DNA of 10,138 bases from Fragilaria radians (GCA_900642245.1 CAAAJI010000156.1:106910-117047); one strand, 5' to 3'. Numbered from the stretch's first letter, positions 1 to 7,464 are shown. Program-made: numbers and translations. The notes: a model not told the origin generated them from the letters alone.

Positions 1-2
1 CT

Positions 3-455
3 CGCAAAGGATACAAGAAGGACACTGCTCTCAAGCATGAGAGATTATTGTTGTCTGATGTCGCAATTACTATGTGGGAACGATTTGGATTTCCCCTTGA
101 AGATAATTGTAAGCCGACATTTGGAGACTTTACATGGGCCGCTGGTTTCAAAAATGATGATGATGTGCGCGATTATTTCCGAAAGAAAGCAAAAGGAGAG
201 GTCGAGGAAGATGATATCAAAGAATCATTTACAAGGGAGGTATGGATTTGGCTTATTGGTTTGAACCAACGTGTCAACTCGCTTTTGCTTAACACATTGA
301 TTACGAATCAAGATGGGAGTCTTCGTTTGGTGTTGGAACACGATGTCTACGAAGATGGAGCCAGGATTGCTGAACATGTTATTCGAACGTTGTATGGGTC
401 TTCGAAGAAGATTGACATCAAAGTTGCTGAAAGTGATTCGTCAAAGTCACCGTAA
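3..455 (+). CDS. C-terminal part of an unrecognised protein (5' end outside the window)
   Basis: The frame is open from the left edge to a TAA at 453-455, giving 150 residues with no start needed inside the window, so this is the 3' part of a longer gene. I do not recognise the family. What can be seen is a globular, non-repetitive protein with many aromatic residues: FGFPLEDN near residue 31, then PTFGDFTWAAGF, an acidic/basic stretch DDVRDYFRKKAKGEVEEDD, a hydrophobic segment WIWLIGLNQRVNSLLL, then LRLVLEHDVYEDG and a polar Ser/Lys-rich tail. No signal peptide or membrane anchor can be judged. The stop codon overlaps a good 5' splice site (CC|GTAAGA), and splicing to 745 would replace the stop with a short tail ending at 763 (see the intron entry). 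The DNA after that tail is shared with the CRN-type gene at 6656-7216, so this may be another member of a modular CRN-related set. That link is inference. Confidence 0.6.
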   Translation, partial: RKGYKKDTALKHERLLLSDVAITMWERFGFPLEDNCKPTFGDFTWAAGFKNDDDVRDYFRKKAKGEVEEDDIKESFTREVWIWLIGLNQRVNSLLLNTLITNQDGSLRLVLEHDVYEDGARIAEHVIRTLYGSSKKIDIKVAESDSSKSP

Positions 456-744
456 GATGAAGCCAAAAAATGAATTTACGTGAACGAGAGTCACTTAAGA
501 AAATTGCTGAAAGGATTTATGGGATGCTCCCAAATTAGTGAAATTAGGGTTTAATATTGGAATATCACAAATTTATTTTATATTCAAATTCACGATACTA
601 CTGGATAGAATCATGTCGTCTTGAGTGGATTGATTGCCGTCCCTTTCTTCATCATCTTCAATGGAATGAAAACTGTCTAGTGAGGGAATTGAGTTGTCAT
701 TATTGTCAATGGTTCCATGATATGGCAGTAAAATTCCTCTCCAG
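452..744 (+). other. candidate terminal intron of the left-edge gene
   Basis: GTAAGA at 452-457 lies across the apparent stop codon. A pyrimidine-rich acceptor, TTCCTCTCCAG, ends at 744. Removing 293 bp joins the reading frame without a shift, to the codons Pro-Gln-Lys-Leu-Asp-Glu and a TAA at 761-763. That tail resembles the Lys-Lys-Ser-Asp-Lys end of the CRN-type protein at 7202-7216, and homology between the two loci begins at about this acceptor. An open stretch at 548-763 in a different reading phase has no usable ATG and is probably intron content. The alternative is that translation simply stops at 455 and this is 3' UTR. Confidence 0.4.
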
Positions 745-754
745 ACAAAAACTT

Positions 755-1013
755 GATGAATAATTTTGTGTGGAGATAGATTTTACTTTGTCACTGCTCA
801 ACCAACGAGGCTACTTTGTACATTCGTTGCGAAGGGTTGTCCAGTAATTACAGAAAATGCAAACATGGGGTAATCATTCATAAATCGATAGTAAATAATG
901 AATAAATGCTACATGGCATACTTCCAATTCAAGTGTTCTGTCATATAGTCGTTGAAATCCTATTGATTATCAAATCAAAGCTTCAAAGCGACCAAGTCTT
1001 GACCAATAAACTG
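755..1013 (+). repeat. shared 3'-end block, copy A
   Basis: This is a 259-bp direct repeat of 7208-7464, clearly homologous by eye across the whole length. It includes a 58-bp stretch with no difference at 863-920 (copy B 7314-7371). Both copies start in the last codons of a reading frame, share the TAA (761-763 here), and carry AATAAA about 137 bp past the stop (901-906 here), as expected for a 3' UTR with a poly(A) signal. Copy A ends about 20 bp before the left end of the piggyBac-type element. Confidence 0.85.
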
Positions 1014-1033
1014 ACAAAGTTGAAGATGAGTAG

Positions 1034-1087
1034 CCTTTAACCCTATAACTCCTGAATTTATTTACCCAGATCTATCTTGGATAATAT
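1034..1087 (+). repeat. left terminal inverted repeat of the piggyBac-type element
   Basis: It reads CCTTTAACCCTATAACTCC and later CCCAGATCTATCTTGGATAA, ending TAT at 1087. The reverse complement of 3149-3193 matches its first 8 bp exactly and its last 23 bp at 20 of 23 positions. The middle differs, with an offset of 9 bp. The CCCAG/TTGG pair makes a weak palindrome, which is better preserved at the right end. Confidence 0.7.
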
Positions 1088-1411
1088 CAGCCAATCAAAA
1101 GCTATTATTTTTCGGTGAGCATACTTGTTTTCAGATAAGACAAGGCAACAGATGTGTTAGAAAATCTGCCTACCAATATTATATATATGAAAAGCATGGA
1201 TTTTTAGGAAAGGCGAACTAAATTCAAATTCCTTTGTGCGTTCTTGACCGCATTTGAGAAAAGTGGCCTGAAAGGGATGGAAATTATATGGGATATAGAA
1301 GTTGATAAGTCAAATGGCAAATGAGCATTGGCCAAGGTTGAACAACATAAGTTTTGCTCTTTTTCTTCTGTGCTTTTGGTCTTTGACACCATCCCGATCT
1401 CGAATTATTGT

Positions 1412-3018
1412 TCAAAGTAGCGGTCTATGGACCTTCAAAGCCTCTCTAGAGTGGTAGAGTGCAAAGCAATTGACGTGAAACTCTTTGCAATTTTGTATGC
1501 AGCAGTATATTGACATTTTTTCTTTAGAATCTTCAGTCATAATGTTGCAAAGGTAACATTGAGCACTCTTTCTGTTAACATCTTCCAGAATCTTGTGGGG
1601 TGATAGAATTTCATCAAGCCCCTCCATATCATTTTTTTAATCTTATTTTCATCACTGTCTTCAATTGAAGGTGCCTTTCTTTTCTTTGATTGTATATATT
1701 CTACAACTAAGTGCGCAGCAACTACACGCTTGAATTCTTTCATATCTGATGCCTTTTCTGGATCAATTTCTTTCAACAATGCAAAAGCATAATGGATTGA
1801 AGCATCAAGCAAGATTGTAAATATGGACATTGGAACTCGTTTTTCTTGACGTGCTGAAATGTTTGTTGTTTGCATCTGGTCAAACCTATCCACAGAATTC
1901 ATAAATAAGTTGTACACAACAATTACAACAGGAACTTTTAATTCTGTACAATGAAAGGTCTCACCTCCAATCGACCTTTTCAGTGATGCAAGTCCATGCA
2001 CACAACAAATTGTTTTCTCATTTGGCTCAGGGAGTATAAGCTAAATCATTTTAATAAAATGTGACAACATTTTGATCCTTCAATACAATGAAACCAGCAT
2101 TTTCAGCAACACAAGGTTGCTATCCCGTTTGTGTAGGTTTTTCAAAAGTATGCACAAGTAGCCAGGAGCCTTGAGGTTTTGTACATATTATTGATATATC
2201 TTCTTTCAAAAGAGGACGGTTGACTGCATCAACATTATTGAAGCAAACAGTTCCAAAGATTCCAATATCTTCTTACGAAAGCAGTCTCAATTTGTCTTAT
2301 TCCCAGATCCATTCTCCCATAAAGAATGTACATTTGCATGCTTCCAACCAACAGCAGCATAGAATCAGATACCAAATTTTGCAGGCTTGCTTTTCATATA
2401 CAACCTTGCACCAGTACAAGCTTTGCAAAGAATTGTATCCTTATCAAGTGCACTGCAGCCTTTAGGGACTGCCAAAGAGACAGCATTCTTCATAAAGTGA
2501 TGCAGCATTATTCGTGAATGCCAAAGAGTGACTAAAACAGCAACAGCATGGTCGTATTCAGGATAAAATTTCAGACTTGATCGAATTTTGGTGAATCTAT
2601 TTCGGGACATAATTCGCTTCATATCATCATTTCCAAGAGACATTTTTGTACTCCAATAATCATGCATATCATGGAGGTGCACAATTGACACTGCCAACTC
2701 CAAATACGATGTAAGCATTGAATATCTCCTCAGAAACTTTCTTTTGCCCTTTCTCAATAGCTCAGCATTTGTCCATCCTTGAATACCTTCCAAGCATGAT
2801 TGACTCAAAAATAAACGGAACAATCCTTTTTCATTTTTGTCTTCATACGCCCGCTGTACCAGGGTTTTCTTCAATATTTCTAAGCCACTGCTGTTTATCA
2901 AGTCTCTCAGGTAGTCGTTTTCTCCAATCATTGTATTTCTTTCTTCATTACTCACTTCTGAAACTTCAAATTCTTCCTCTGGATAAGTATCATCTTCAAT
3001 TATAAAACGTTCAAACAT
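1412..3018 (-). pseudogene. piggyBac-type transposase, broken by frameshifts and stops
   Basis: The gene reads from 3018 down to 1412. The N-terminal 217 codons (ATG at 3016-3018) have an acidic lead, then the fold common to DDE_Tnp_1_7 proteins: DYWSTKMSLGND, MSRNRFTKIRSSLKF, and LDKDTI with the first catalytic-type Asp, followed by GARLYMKSKPAKFGI. A TGA at 2362-2364 interrupts it, after which FYAAVGW and LWENGSGN continue in the same frame. Between about 2300 and 2002 the frame shifts and several stops occur, but NRPLLKED, ENAGFIVLKDQNVV and FY-stop-NDLAYTP are still readable. The last large segment (2001-1537) carries VPVVIVVYN and MNSVDRFDQM, the family's VDxxDQ motif. One more frameshift between about 1627 and 1560 leads to a Cys-rich finger, RKSAQCYLCN, YCCIQNCKEFHVNC and YHS, as at piggyBac C-termini. 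Upstream of the ATG, a start codon in another frame (MGANLDDLE, about 3047) may be the true N-terminus, lost by a 1-bp indel. Confidence 0.85.
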
Positions 3019-3062
3019 CGCTCCAAGTCATCCAAATTTGCACCCATTGTAAATAATGAATC

Positions 3063-3173
3063 TATCCCAGTTATATCTGGGATAAAAATCTGTTGGCTGT
3101 GATTGACTCTTGTAACCCTGGCAACTACAACGAGCCAATGATTTCGCTATATTATCCCAGTTATATCTGGGAT
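3063..3173. repeat. pair of identical 21-bp subterminal palindromes
   Basis: A 21-bp sequence, TATCCCAG then TTATAT then CTGGGAT, occurs identically at 3063-3083 and 3153-3173, 90 bp apart, just inside the right end of the transposon. Each copy is itself an inverted repeat (ATCCCAG/CTGGGAT around six bases). A degraded relative lies in the left end at about 1064-1083. Repeated subterminal palindromes in a DNA transposon are typical of transposase binding sites, so that role is inferred. Confidence 0.75.
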
Positions 3174-3193
3174 TAAAAAACCGGCGTTAAAGG
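3149..3193 (-). repeat. right terminal inverted repeat of the piggyBac-type element
   Basis: Read on the minus strand it starts CCTTTAACGCCGG, runs through a T-rich stretch and ends in the palindrome CCCAGATATAACTGGG plus ATAATAT. It pairs with 1034-1087. The start resembles the CCC-type tips of piggyBac elements. Confidence 0.7.
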
Positions 3194-3369
3194 TTTAAGC
3201 TGGTATCTTGACCAGATGGAATCTCAGACTGGTATATTGTGATTCTTTGAGTCAAAACATTGGTTTGTGAATCAATGTCTGGTGATTGGTATGAGAGGGG
3301 ACTGGTGATTAAGGTCAATACTATGTAGACCAGACTCAATGACATACCTGGAGTATCTGGTGTGAAAAT

Positions 3370-3735
3370 TTGAAGCCTCTTTTTAAGTTTATGTTCAGAG
3401 TGAGAAAGTGCTTGACCCTCCAACAGAGTCCTTACCATTTTGCTTTTATTAGCAGGTTGCTCAGGTCCATCAGAGATTTAATGTCATGGTAAGCCATGAG
3501 CTACTTCATCCAGTCTTCTGGGCCTCTATCCTTAAAAATGACAAAAAGCCTTGCATGCTTAATAGCTGGGTTGTTGCACTCCATAAATACTCAAACCTGA
3601 TGAACTCTGTCTTGTCTGTGCTCTCTTTGGGATTCTCTGACTTGTATTCCTTGGGAGTAAAGGGAATGGGGGGTATTCACGTACCGCTGGAGGTAAGCTA
3701 AACATAGATTTTTTGAACTTACAAAATGCCATCAT
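3370..3735 (-). pseudogene. fragment of a Ty3/gypsy-type gag, minus strand
   Basis: Reading leftward from ATG codons at 3735 and 3732, the frame gives MAFCKFKKSMFSLPPAVREY, then after a stop VFMECNNPAIKHARLFVIF, KDRGPEDWMK, a stop, and LMAYHDIKSLMDLSN. A 1-bp shift leads to MVRTLLEGQALSHSEHKLKK (from 3438). The order G-P-E-D-W-hydrophobic, then R-x-L-L-x-G-x-A-L followed by H/F-E, is the layout of capsid-type gag proteins of diatom and other gypsy elements, as I remember them. Similarity fades after about 3370. 3194-3369, up to the piggyBac end, holds only unplaced sequence with several CTGGT/ACCAG words. No pol or LTR is attached, so this is a remnant. It lies opposite in orientation to the pol remnant at 7841-9712 and need not belong to it. 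Confidence 0.5.
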
Positions 3736-4910
3736 TCAAACTTTCTATTTACTCTGTAACAAAGTGTGATCACAATGCTCCTCTATGGTGAGATATAGAA
3801 AGTAGACAAAGATAAATTATAGACTATTTCATTATTTTTCTGTTACTCTTGTCTAATCTTGAAACTTCTCTCAATAGATATTCTTTAGAGATCTTTGAGA
3901 GTAATCTTGAAGATTTGCAATCATGTCCTAAGCATCCTCCCAACTGCTTAGGTAAGTTCCTTCAACCTTTTCCATAAGGACACGTTTGTGATGCATAAGG
4001 ATATGTTAGTTTAGACCTTCAACTCTTTATCTTTAAAGGGTTGTCTCTATTTTAGACGATTATTTAGATCATTTGTTATAACCGTCATACTTTGAATCCG
4101 GTCCTGGATTGTATAACAATACTCTCCATGTATATGCAATAGTTATGCCTCACCAAGTTTAAATAGTAAACCTATGGTCAAAATTGAATATGATAGTTTA
4201 CCTGAAACTATTGATAGGTAGATCATTATATACAAGGATATGTTAATCCTACAACTATTTACCATGCACTAACGATACAGGATGTCTCACTACACCACAT
4301 ACACATCTCTAAGTTTAACATTTTATGACAAGTCTATTGTGTTAGGGATTTGCTTCTTGATCCTAGTAAAGGTAGGTCAAAAATTCTAAAATCTCAAAGA
4401 CATTCAAGAAGTGAAAAGAGACATGCTACTCAAATTAGGTGTCAGAGTCAAATTTTGATTCAAGCTAAGTGGCTTCAATTATTGACAAGAAGTTATGAAC
4501 ATCCCTGAAGGTTCTACTACCTCATTGGACTTTATAAGAGGAAGGTATCTCTCTTCAGAATTTAGAAAGGATTCTGACTCAATAGAAGCATAACAGAGAG
4601 GTAAGTGATGCCACTGAAAAGAGTATAGATGATTAACAGAAAGTCATCATCAATTCAACAAGCGGTATTATTGCATGCAATTGAATCCGGCTGGAATTAT
4701 TCAGCTGTGAGTGTCCATCCTCAATCTTTGTACGTTTTTCGAGCCTATTCCCTGGTTGATTGACAGAAAAATAGAACAATGTAAGTGAATAATGGACACT
4801 GAAGCTTCAGAGAAGAGTGAAATTCTTTGATTGCTATTCTCTATTTTACGTGTTTCATTTTTATCTATTTTATGATATTTCAACTTATGGTGCATGTATT
4901 TAACCCATTA
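3736..4910. other. gene-poor stretch, no supported gene
   Basis: These 1,175 bp are AT-rich with stops in all frames at short spacing. A 58-codon plus-strand stretch around 4330-4507 lacks an ATG, and a 34-codon one around 4495-4596 resembles nothing I know. Small structures seen are a perfect hairpin (ATAGTTT-ACCTG-AAACTAT, 4193-4211), a 12-bp repeat AAGGATATGTTA near 4000 and 4234, and a 12-bp palindrome CTGAAGCTTCAG at 4799-4810. The part nearest 3736 could hold the 5' LTR of the gag fragment, but no TG...CA boundary pair was found. Confidence 0.6.
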
Positions 4911-5525
4911 TCATGCTGCTTTACTTCCGGGAGGGATAGTCCTGGGTCCAAATGTAATGTTATGCATTCGAGACAATGTATCTGATGAGTCACTTTCGTT
5001 ATCGAATGAAGCTGAGATTTCTTGATTTCGAAGAATACGCTCGATATGGTTGTAACGCTTACCACGCTTTGGCAGTGTCATCTGTCTACAGTCCAATTCA
5101 CGTCTTTCCAGATTGACTTCCTTGATTATGTGGTTGCTATACCGTTCCTCGTCAAGATGGTAATATCCTTGTGATGTACAACGCTTCTCTAGAGCTGATA
5201 ACAAATCTTCTCTAGAGAATTCTGAATTCCATGGGCGAGGACTGTGATTCAAGGAAACTCTTTTCAGAAAAAAATCAATTGAAATATTGTCGGAATCGCG
5301 AGAAGCATCCATCACCTTCTTGTAATTGTCCTGGCGTGCGATGTAAACATTGGCATTGCTATGGCTTATTTCAGGTGAGGTTGGAGGCTGAGCGAGGTTC
5401 ATCTCAGGATTGATTGCAGCAACTTTCACTTGCACTCCCTGTGCTCGTCGAGAGGGCATATCATCTCGTCGATATTTTGTATAGTCAACAAGTTTCGTCT
5501 TGGGCTTCGTACTCTTCGATGACAT
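4911..5525 (-). CDS. hypothetical protein, 204 residues, Lys/Arg- and Ser-rich
   Basis: This is an uninterrupted ATG-to-TGA frame, the longest clean minus-strand frame outside the transposon. I do not recognise the protein. The first 35 residues are basic (MSSKSTKPKTKL, YRRDDMPSRRAQ) and could include a nuclear localisation signal. Next comes a Pro-containing linker (LAQPPTSPEIS). The middle has a likely helical part with mixed charge (FSREDLLSALEKRCTSQGYY, then NLERRELDCRQM and LPKRGKRYNHIERILRN). The tail is Ser/Asp-rich (SFDNESDSSDTLSRM) and ends RTIPPGSKAA. No signal peptide or membrane segment is visible. The composition suggests a soluble, partly disordered, perhaps nuclear protein. It is transcribed away from the small gene at 5635, with 109 bp between the starts. 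The sequence just before the ATG, TTCCACACAG, also reads as a 3' splice site, so an upstream 5' exon is possible. Opposite-strand frames here are shadows. Confidence 0.65.
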   Translation of the reverse strand: MSSKSTKPKTKLVDYTKYRRDDMPSRRAQGVQVKVAAINPEMNLAQPPTSPEISHSNANVYIARQDNYKKVMDASRDSDNISIDFFLKRVSLNHSPRPWNSEFSREDLLSALEKRCTSQGYYHLDEERYSNHIIKEVNLERRELDCRQMTLPKRGKRYNHIERILRNQEISASFDNESDSSDTLSRMHNITFGPRTIPPGSKAA

Positions 5526-5634
5526 CTGTGTGGAAAATACCTTTTTAATTGATAAAGTTTTTTTGCGATTGGTCCATTTTCATTCATGATCCTGAGGAAG
5601 CGAAAGGACTCTGGAATTTCTCCATTGTTCCGAA
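5526..5634. promoter_or_regulatory. short divergent intergenic region, likely shared promoter
   Basis: 109 bp separate the start of the minus-strand 204-residue gene from the start of the plus-strand two-exon candidate. It contains an A/T run (TTTTTAATTGATAAAG then a T7 run) but no clear TATA box. A bidirectional promoter is inferred from geometry alone. Confidence 0.3.
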
Positions 5635-5999
5635 ATGCAAGGGATCCAAACTCTGTTCTTTGTTCTTCGAGTGTTACTAAATTCTTCCGGTTTTGGAGAA
5701 TCTGGCGTGAGCGGAATTGCTAATTTTCCTACTTTTCACATTTCCGTCACACCACCAATTCAAAGGCACAAGACATTCGCCCCGCAAATGCTAGTGATAG
5801 GAATGACTAATCTACATGGACATGCAAAACGTAAACTTTAATTTACTAGGAAGGTGTTAAGGTAGTAAATTCATTTTTTTCCTATTAAATCTATTGTTTA
5901 AAGAATATTTCAGATTTTTCTTGCGCTATTGTTGTAGACACTATTATTGGTGCTGCTGGTATTGGAATGGCAAAGATTGTGGGTGAAAAATCAAAATAA
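5635..5999 (+). CDS. small two-exon gene candidate, 93 residues
   Basis: Exon 1 runs from ATG 5635 to 5830. An 83-bp intron at 5831-5913 starts GTAAAC, carries a T-rich tract (TTTTTTTCCTATT) and ends TATTTCAG. Exon 2 at 5914-5999 ends in TAA. The join completes a His codon and keeps the frame, entering the only stretch without stops there. Without splicing the frame ends at 5841. The predicted protein begins with a hydrophobic N-terminus (MQGIQTLFFVLRVLLNSSGF) that could be a signal or targeting peptide. It has a polar middle (PPIQRHKTFAPQ), and the second exon gives a Gly/Ala/Ile helix (VVDTIIGAAGIGMAKIVG) that could span a membrane, before a Lys-rich end. I cannot name the family. AATAAA lies at 6072-6077, about 75 bp after the stop. 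The length is small and codon evidence is weak, so it could be a chance model. Confidence 0.4.
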
Positions 6000-6655
6000 T
6001 GTTGTTGGTGTAGTTTTGTGAACTTTATCAGATGCATTCTTTAACTTGTTTGAGAGTTTAAAAAATGAGACAATAAAGGATTAAAACAATAGGAATCATC
6101 CCAACGATACAATAATATAATTGATCCAAATGATGAATGCCATTTAAACCCGTTATAATTAGACTTAAGATTAAGATGCACACAAGATCTTTTTCCTCAA
6201 TTTAAAGGAATAGTGTTATTTGTTTGACAACATTCTAGTTTATAATTCTGGATGAAGGCAGGATGGAATTATTATTTTACTACCCATAGTATAAATCAGG
6301 TAAGTTACCGTTTGAATTAGCAACTTCCCTTTGATTTTAGTCGCTCACCCTGTACAATCTGTACTCGTAGTCGATCACGTTCTCGAGTATTACTGTACTG
6401 ACAAAATGCACAGGGGTTAAGGTGTAGCACCGGCCAGATCGGATGTGAAATAGTTTTAGTAGTCACTATTTATATTTTATTGAAGAGAAAAAAAACGGAA
6501 AAATGCATCCAACCCGCAACAGCAGGTGGGATTATTGATTTTAACCTAACCGTTCAACTGAACGACACAAGCTCACAATCGTGGAAGAAACATTCTCACC
6601 AAATGAACGACAATTTAATAACTCTATCTTTCTGCTTCAGCAACGGTCCTCAACC
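6000..6655. other. gene-free stretch upstream of the CRN-type gene
   Basis: There is no supported coding frame. The left part would hold the 3' UTR of the small spliced gene (AATAAA 6072-6077). 6345-6410 is richer in CG and has repeated words: CTGTAC three times, and an inverted pair TACTCG (6362-6367)/CGAGTA (6384-6389). TTTATATTTTAT near 6468-6479 is a TATA-like stretch about 180 bp before the CRN start. TGAACGACA occurs twice, near 6559 and 6604. An ATG at 6581 is in frame with the CRN gene but would add 25 residues unlike the family's start. Confidence 0.45.
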
Positions 6656-7216
6656 ATGTCGTCTTCTTTTCCTCTCATTTGGTTTTTCCTGTTGGACTCT
6701 GTTACTGGGCAGCCATACAAGGATACTACTGTTGATTTTGTCTCTCTTCCTCCCGGCACTGTCATTGCTCAGTTTCAAGAGGCTGTGAAGAAGAAGGACC
6801 AAGGCGATGGGGACGCTGCTGTCCTCACCCCCTTCAAAGCATCTGAACTCCTCGTCTACAAGAACAAAGCTGCCTTTGACAGGAGGAACGCAGCCGTCGA
6901 CGAAGGAAAGGAAGAGCCCCTCGAAGAAGACTCTTTCCTAAATGACCTTGGAGCGTCAGTGAAAGAAGCCCTAGTTGTTGTCATCCCGGCGCTTCAACAA
7001 CTTGATCAAGAAATTATGTCATTAGAGAACAGTGAAGAATACAAGACTCTCTCCAACAAGAATAGTGCCTGGGCTGTTCCTAAGCCAACAGACCACGAAA
7101 TGTGGGAGTGGCAACTCTTGCAGGAAAAGATTGCTGACTTGAAGGAGAAACAAGATTTCTACCAAAAGTTTATCCTGTCAAGGAATGCTCATTTAGTGAA
7201 GAAATCTGATAAATAA
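6656..7216 (+). CDS. Crinkler (CRN)-type N-terminal domain protein, short form
   Basis: This is an intact 186-residue frame. ATG 6656 is chosen over the in-frame 6581 because it has a good context (CAACCATGTC) and starts right before the domain. Residues about 6-110 match the CRN header domain, a ubiquitin-like fold: IWFFLLDSVTGQPYKDT, a spacer with LPPGTVIAQFQEAVKKK, then ASELLVYKNKAAFDRRN, an acidic loop EGKEEPLEEDS, and the closing strand KEALVVVIP. Such headers, known from oomycetes, chytrids, diatoms and other eukaryotes, normally precede a large variable C-terminal domain (nuclease, kinase or NTPase types). In oomycete pathogens they are secreted effectors; in free-living lineages the role is unclear. 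Here only about 75 residues follow, Glu/Lys/Gln-rich and probably a coiled coil (WEWQLLQEKIADLKEKQDFY), ending KKSDK. There is no signal peptide and no catalytic motif. The last codons and 3' flank are shared with 745-1013. It may be a complete header-only protein, or one cut short by recombination. Confidence 0.75.
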   Translation: MSSSFPLIWFFLLDSVTGQPYKDTTVDFVSLPPGTVIAQFQEAVKKKDQGDGDAAVLTPFKASELLVYKNKAAFDRRNAAVDEGKEEPLEEDSFLNDLGASVKEALVVVIPALQQLDQEIMSLENSEEYKTLSNKNSAWAVPKPTDHEMWEWQLLQEKIADLKEKQDFYQKFILSRNAHLVKKSDK

Positions 7217-7464
7217 TTTTGTGTGGAGAGCATTTATTTTGTCACTGCTCAACCAACGAGGCCACTTTGTGCATCTATTGCGAAGGGTTGTCCAGGTAAT
7301 CCAGAATATACAGACATGGGGTAATCATTCATAAATCGATAGTAAATAATGAATAAATGCTACATGGCATATTTCCAATTCAATTGTTTTATAATAGAGT
7401 TGTTGAAATCCTTTTGATTATGGAAACAAAGCTTCAAAGCAACAAAGTCTTAACCAATCAACTG
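7208..7464 (+). repeat. shared 3'-end block, copy B
   Basis: This is a 257-bp direct repeat of 755-1013, beginning in the last two codons of the CRN-type gene and containing its TAA (7214-7216) and AATAAA (7352-7357). Differences are scattered point changes with few short indels. Homology ends at about 7464, after AACCAATCAACTG. Beyond that, the two loci are unrelated: a transposon end follows copy A, while GGTTAATGAGCGGG follows here. Confidence 0.85.

Larger units (their letters stand above)
1034..3193 (-). mobile_element. decayed piggyBac-type DNA transposon
   Basis: This element of about 2.2 kb is bounded by imperfect terminal inverted repeats that both start CCTTTAAC. It encloses a minus-strand transposase with piggyBac-family signatures. 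TTAA, the family's obligate target, occurs at 1037-1040 and 3187-3190 within those tips, and again just outside on the right at 3195-3198. The exact boundary is therefore uncertain: either the TTAA inside CCTTTAAC is the target duplication, or the TIR starts at CCTTTAAC and the left duplication has mutated (GTAG precedes it). The transposase is broken, so the copy cannot mobilise itself. It sits between the shared 3'-end block and a retrotransposon gag fragment. Confidence 0.85.

Noticed and set aside
548..763. Plus-strand open frame of about 70 codons ending at the shared TAA
   Set aside because: It starts right after a stop, has no ATG except near its end, and is better explained as intron plus terminal exon. 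I did not call it a gene.
1204..1392. Minus-strand frame after the transposase end
   Set aside because: No family signal. It lies past the Cys-rich C-terminus of the transposase, inside the element, and is probably chance.
2220..3005. Plus-strand open frames over the transposase
   Set aside because: They lie antisense to a transposase frame with clear family motifs and show none themselves.
4193..4211. Perfect 7-bp hairpin as a terminator or MITE
   Set aside because: No longer flanking inverted repeats or target duplication. A stem this short is expected by chance in AT-rich DNA.
5208..5219. 12-bp palindrome TTCTCTAGAGAA followed by two GAATTC words
   Set aside because: It lies inside the coding frame of the 204-residue gene, and codon content explains it adequately.
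5231..5413. Plus-strand frame inside the 204-residue minus-strand gene
   Set aside because: It is shorter, wholly antisense, and its composition is that of a shadow.
6480..6788. Plus-strand frame overlapping the CRN start in another phase
   Set aside because: It resembles no family and overlaps the recognised CRN header domain in the wrong frame.
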